Assembly (NCBI GenBank): GCA_002352485.1
Contig: DEIM01000137.1
Span: 10,029-17,400 of the forward strand
Source: Candidatus Dadabacteria bacterium UBA2774
GTDB lineage: Bacteria; Desulfobacterota_D; UBA1144; Nemesobacterales; UBA2774
Length of the DNA: 7,372 bases
Direction: 5' to 3'
Shown: one piece after another, positions 5,567 to 7,372 of the stretch
Layout of the letters: every line of letters starts with the position of its first letter
How positions within the stretch are numbered: the first letter of the stretch is position 1
Made by a program: the position numbers and the translations under genes
The notes under the pieces: generated by a model
The model's input: only the letters and a program-made list of their open reading frames with translations
The model's database searches: none
Told to the model about the DNA's origin: nothing

Positions 5567-7372
5567 TTAGCTCTCCTGAGCTTTCAGTAGTAAAAGGCCG
5601 AAGGTTAGGTATGCGAATATTATGATTATGAGCGCTAAATAGTTAATCGCGAGATCACTAAAGTCGAGCGCTTTTGCGATAGTCCCCATGCTGATAAGCT
5701 GAAAATATCCATATGGGAAGATGAGGCTTATTGTTTTTCCAGTGCCTGACAGGGACGATACTGGAGCTAAGTAACCCGAAAAGTTAATAGCCGGGGTCAT
5801 GGTAATAATGGCGGTTGCGAATATAGCGGCTATCTGAGTCTTTACCAAGGTAGAAACCATCATCCCGAAGCCCGTAGTAGCCACGACATAGAAGAGAGCG
5901 CCGAGTGTGAGCGCCGCAAAGCTTCCCTTTACCGGGACTTTAAACAAAAAGAGGGATAGGAGCACAAGGGTGGAAAAATTGACCATAGCCAAAAACACAT
6001 ACGGGGCTTGCTTACCCAGTAGAAATTCGAGTCTTGTAACGGGAGTAGCGTAAAAATTGGTTATTGTGCCGAGCTCTTTTTCCCGGACAACTCCAAGGGA
6101 CATCATCATTGCGGGAATAAACGCGAGAAGTGTCATTATTGTTCCGGGAATTATTGAGAACACGCTTTTAAAATCCTGGTTGTAGCGAAAGCGCGTTTGC
6201 AGGTTAACAGGTAAAGTTGAGAGCGTCTGCTCCGGATTCTCCCGTGAATACTCTTCAAGGTAGCTCCGGTGAACGCCATCTACATACCCCCGGCTTGTTT
6301 CAGCCCTGAAGGGCATTGCCCCATCGAGCCATACGCCTACCTCCGGGGCCGCCCCTCTCTTAAGGTCTTTCCCAAAGTCGGGGGGTATTTCAAGTGCGAG
6401 CCTGAGCTCGCCGCTCCTGAGCCTGTTTTCCAACTCTTCGTGACTGTAAATGGGTACCTTCTCCTCGAAGTAATGTGATCCCGAAAAATTCTCGAGATAG
6501 CTCCTGCTCTCGGGTGTACCGTCACGGTCAAGCACGGCGTAGGGAAGGTTTTCTACATCGAAAGTTATGCCGTATCCGAATATTATCATTAATATAATGG
6601 GCCCGAACATAGCGAATGCCAGCCGGATGGGGTCGTGCTTGATTTCCATTGCTTCGCGGCGCGCGTATGCCCACATACGCCCGAAATTTAATATACCCTG
6701 ACTTTCCTTATGGTTGATGTCGTGAGAGGCTATTTTTTCAGAGGCTTCCTGATCGACATCATGTAAAATATTGCCCTCAGCCTCTTCAAGATAGGCTATA
6801 AACGTATCTTCCAGGTTGACGGAGGATTTGCTCTCTATTAGCTCCCGGGGGCTTCCCTGAGCGAGCACTTTACCTGCGTGCATTAAGGATATTCGGTCGC
6901 ACCACTCACCCTCGTTCATGAAATGCGTCGAGATAAATATGGTTACGCCGTCCTCTCTTGAAAGCTTAATCAGAAGCTCCCAGAAACCGTCTCTCGCAAT
7001 CGGGTCGACTCCTGAAGTAGGCTCGTCCAGAATCAGCATCCGGGGCGCGTGGATGAGAGCGACCGCAAGTGAGAGCCGCTGCCTTATACCGAGTGGCAAT
7101 TTTTCAGGTAGTTCATCTTCTGCTCCCTCAAGACTGAAACGATCAATCATCTCCGATACCCGCTTCGGGATATATTCCTTGGAAAGATGAAAAAGGCGAG
7201 CGTGAAGCTCGAGGTTCTGCTTCACGGTAAGCTCGTTATACAGGGAAAAAGACTGAGACATATAACCGACCTGCTTTCTTATCTCCAGGTCACTTGCGTC
7301 AACGCTTTTCCCGAACAAGTAAGCTTCACCTTCAGTTACCGGCAGAAGCCCTGTGAGCATCTTCATCGTCGT
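5567..7372 (-). CDS. rbbA: RbbA-like ABC ATPase-permease fusion, N-terminus cut by window edge
   Basis: The frame is open to the right edge; two Thr codons precede the Met at 7366-7364. Together they read TTMKMLTG, the end of a Walker A region, so this Met is internal and the gene starts outside the window. Numbered from that Met: Q-loop GYMSQSFSLYNELTV (34-48), ABC signature LPLGIRQR (90-97, instead of LSGGQ), Walker B LILDEPTSGVD (111-121, catalytic Glu115) and H-loop THFMNEGEWCDR (147-158). A linker (200-240) leads to an ABC-2 membrane domain: helix 249-266, periplasmic domain 270-400, then about five helices with REKELGTITNFYATP (428-442). The LPLG signature and THFMNE motif match the second ATPase of RbbA/YhiH. 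The length from here to the C-terminus also roughly fits the 911-residue E. coli protein, so a first ATPase domain is expected beyond the edge. RbbA is described as ribosome-associated, while its fused permease and YhhJ partner suggest export. Confidence 0.9.
   Translation of the reverse strand, partial: TTMKMLTGLLPVTEGEAYLFGKSVDASDLEIRKQVGYMSQSFSLYNELTVKQNLELHARLFHLSKEYIPKRVSEMIDRFSLEGAEDELPEKLPLGIRQRLSLAVALIHAPRMLILDEPTSGVDPIARDGFWELLIKLSREDGVTIFISTHFMNEGEWCDRISLMHAGKVLAQGSPRELIESKSSVNLEDTFIAYLEEAEGNILHDVDQEASEKIASHDINHKESQGILNFGRMWAYARREAMEIKHDPIRLAFAMFGPIILMIIFGYGITFDVENLPYAVLDRDGTPESRSYLENFSGSHYFEEKVPIYSHEELENRLRSGELRLALEIPPDFGKDLKRGAAPEVGVWLDGAMPFRAETSRGYVDGVHRSYLEEYSRENPEQTLSTLPVNLQTRFRYNQDFKSVFSIIPGTIMTLLAFIPAMMMSLGVVREKELGTITNFYATPVTRLEFLLGKQAPYVFLAMVNFSTLVLLSLFLFKVPVKGSFAALTLGALFYVVATTGFGMMVSTLVKTQIAAIFATAIITMTPAINFSGYLAPVSSLSGTGKTISLIFPYGYFQLISMGTIAKALDFSDLAINYLALIIIIFAYLTFGLLLLKAQES

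Noticed and set aside
7364..7366. Met codon at 7366-7364 as the start of the ATPase gene
   Set aside because: It falls inside the conserved TTMKMLTG segment after Walker A; the reading frame continues upstream through two Thr codons to the window edge, so the true start is outside.

Overview
The window comes from a bacterium, most likely Gram-negative. The bacterial signs are Shine-Dalgarno-led genes, a textbook sigma-54 promoter, an RbbA/YhhJ-type inner-membrane ABC exporter and a methyltransferase with a Sec-type signal peptide. The archaeal-type S-adenosylmethionine (SAM) synthetase at the left edge is the one archaeal-looking element; that enzyme type is also known from scattered bacterial lineages. 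I cannot name a phylum from this sequence alone. I see no insertion sequences, CRISPR array, tRNA or rRNA genes. All seven genes look intact, apart from the two cut by the window edges.

Layout. (1) Positions 1-806, minus strand: the N-terminal two thirds of an archaeal-type methionine adenosyltransferase, running off the left edge. (2) Positions 807-1124: a 318-base divergent intergenic region. It holds an excellent sigma-54 promoter (CTGGCAC-N5-TTGCT) pointing right, candidate activator sites upstream of it, and a weaker extended -10 candidate pointing left. (3) Positions 1125-4385, plus strand: a probable four-gene operon with gaps of 55, 66 and 71 bases. It encodes an exported protein-L-isoaspartate O-methyltransferase (Pcm), a YbaK/ProX-type aminoacyl-tRNA deacylase, a bacterial eRF1/Vms1-like protein (baeRF family) and a membrane-embedded isoprenylcysteine-methyltransferase-like protein. 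(4) Positions 4443-7372, minus strand and convergent with the operon: yhhJ-like permease and, upstream of it, an rbbA-like ATPase-permease fusion cut by the right edge.

How the genes may fit together (inference). Three operon members belong to families that deal with damaged or faulty products of protein synthesis: isoaspartate repair, hydrolysis of mischarged tRNA, and possibly peptidyl-tRNA release from stalled ribosomes. Two operon members (Pcm and the ICMT-like protein) are expected to use SAM, and the divergent gene makes SAM. With the sigma-54 promoter in front, the operon looks like an activator-switched protein and translation quality-control module. Each family is known; the combination, its control, and the export of a SAM-dependent repair enzyme are the points worth a second look.
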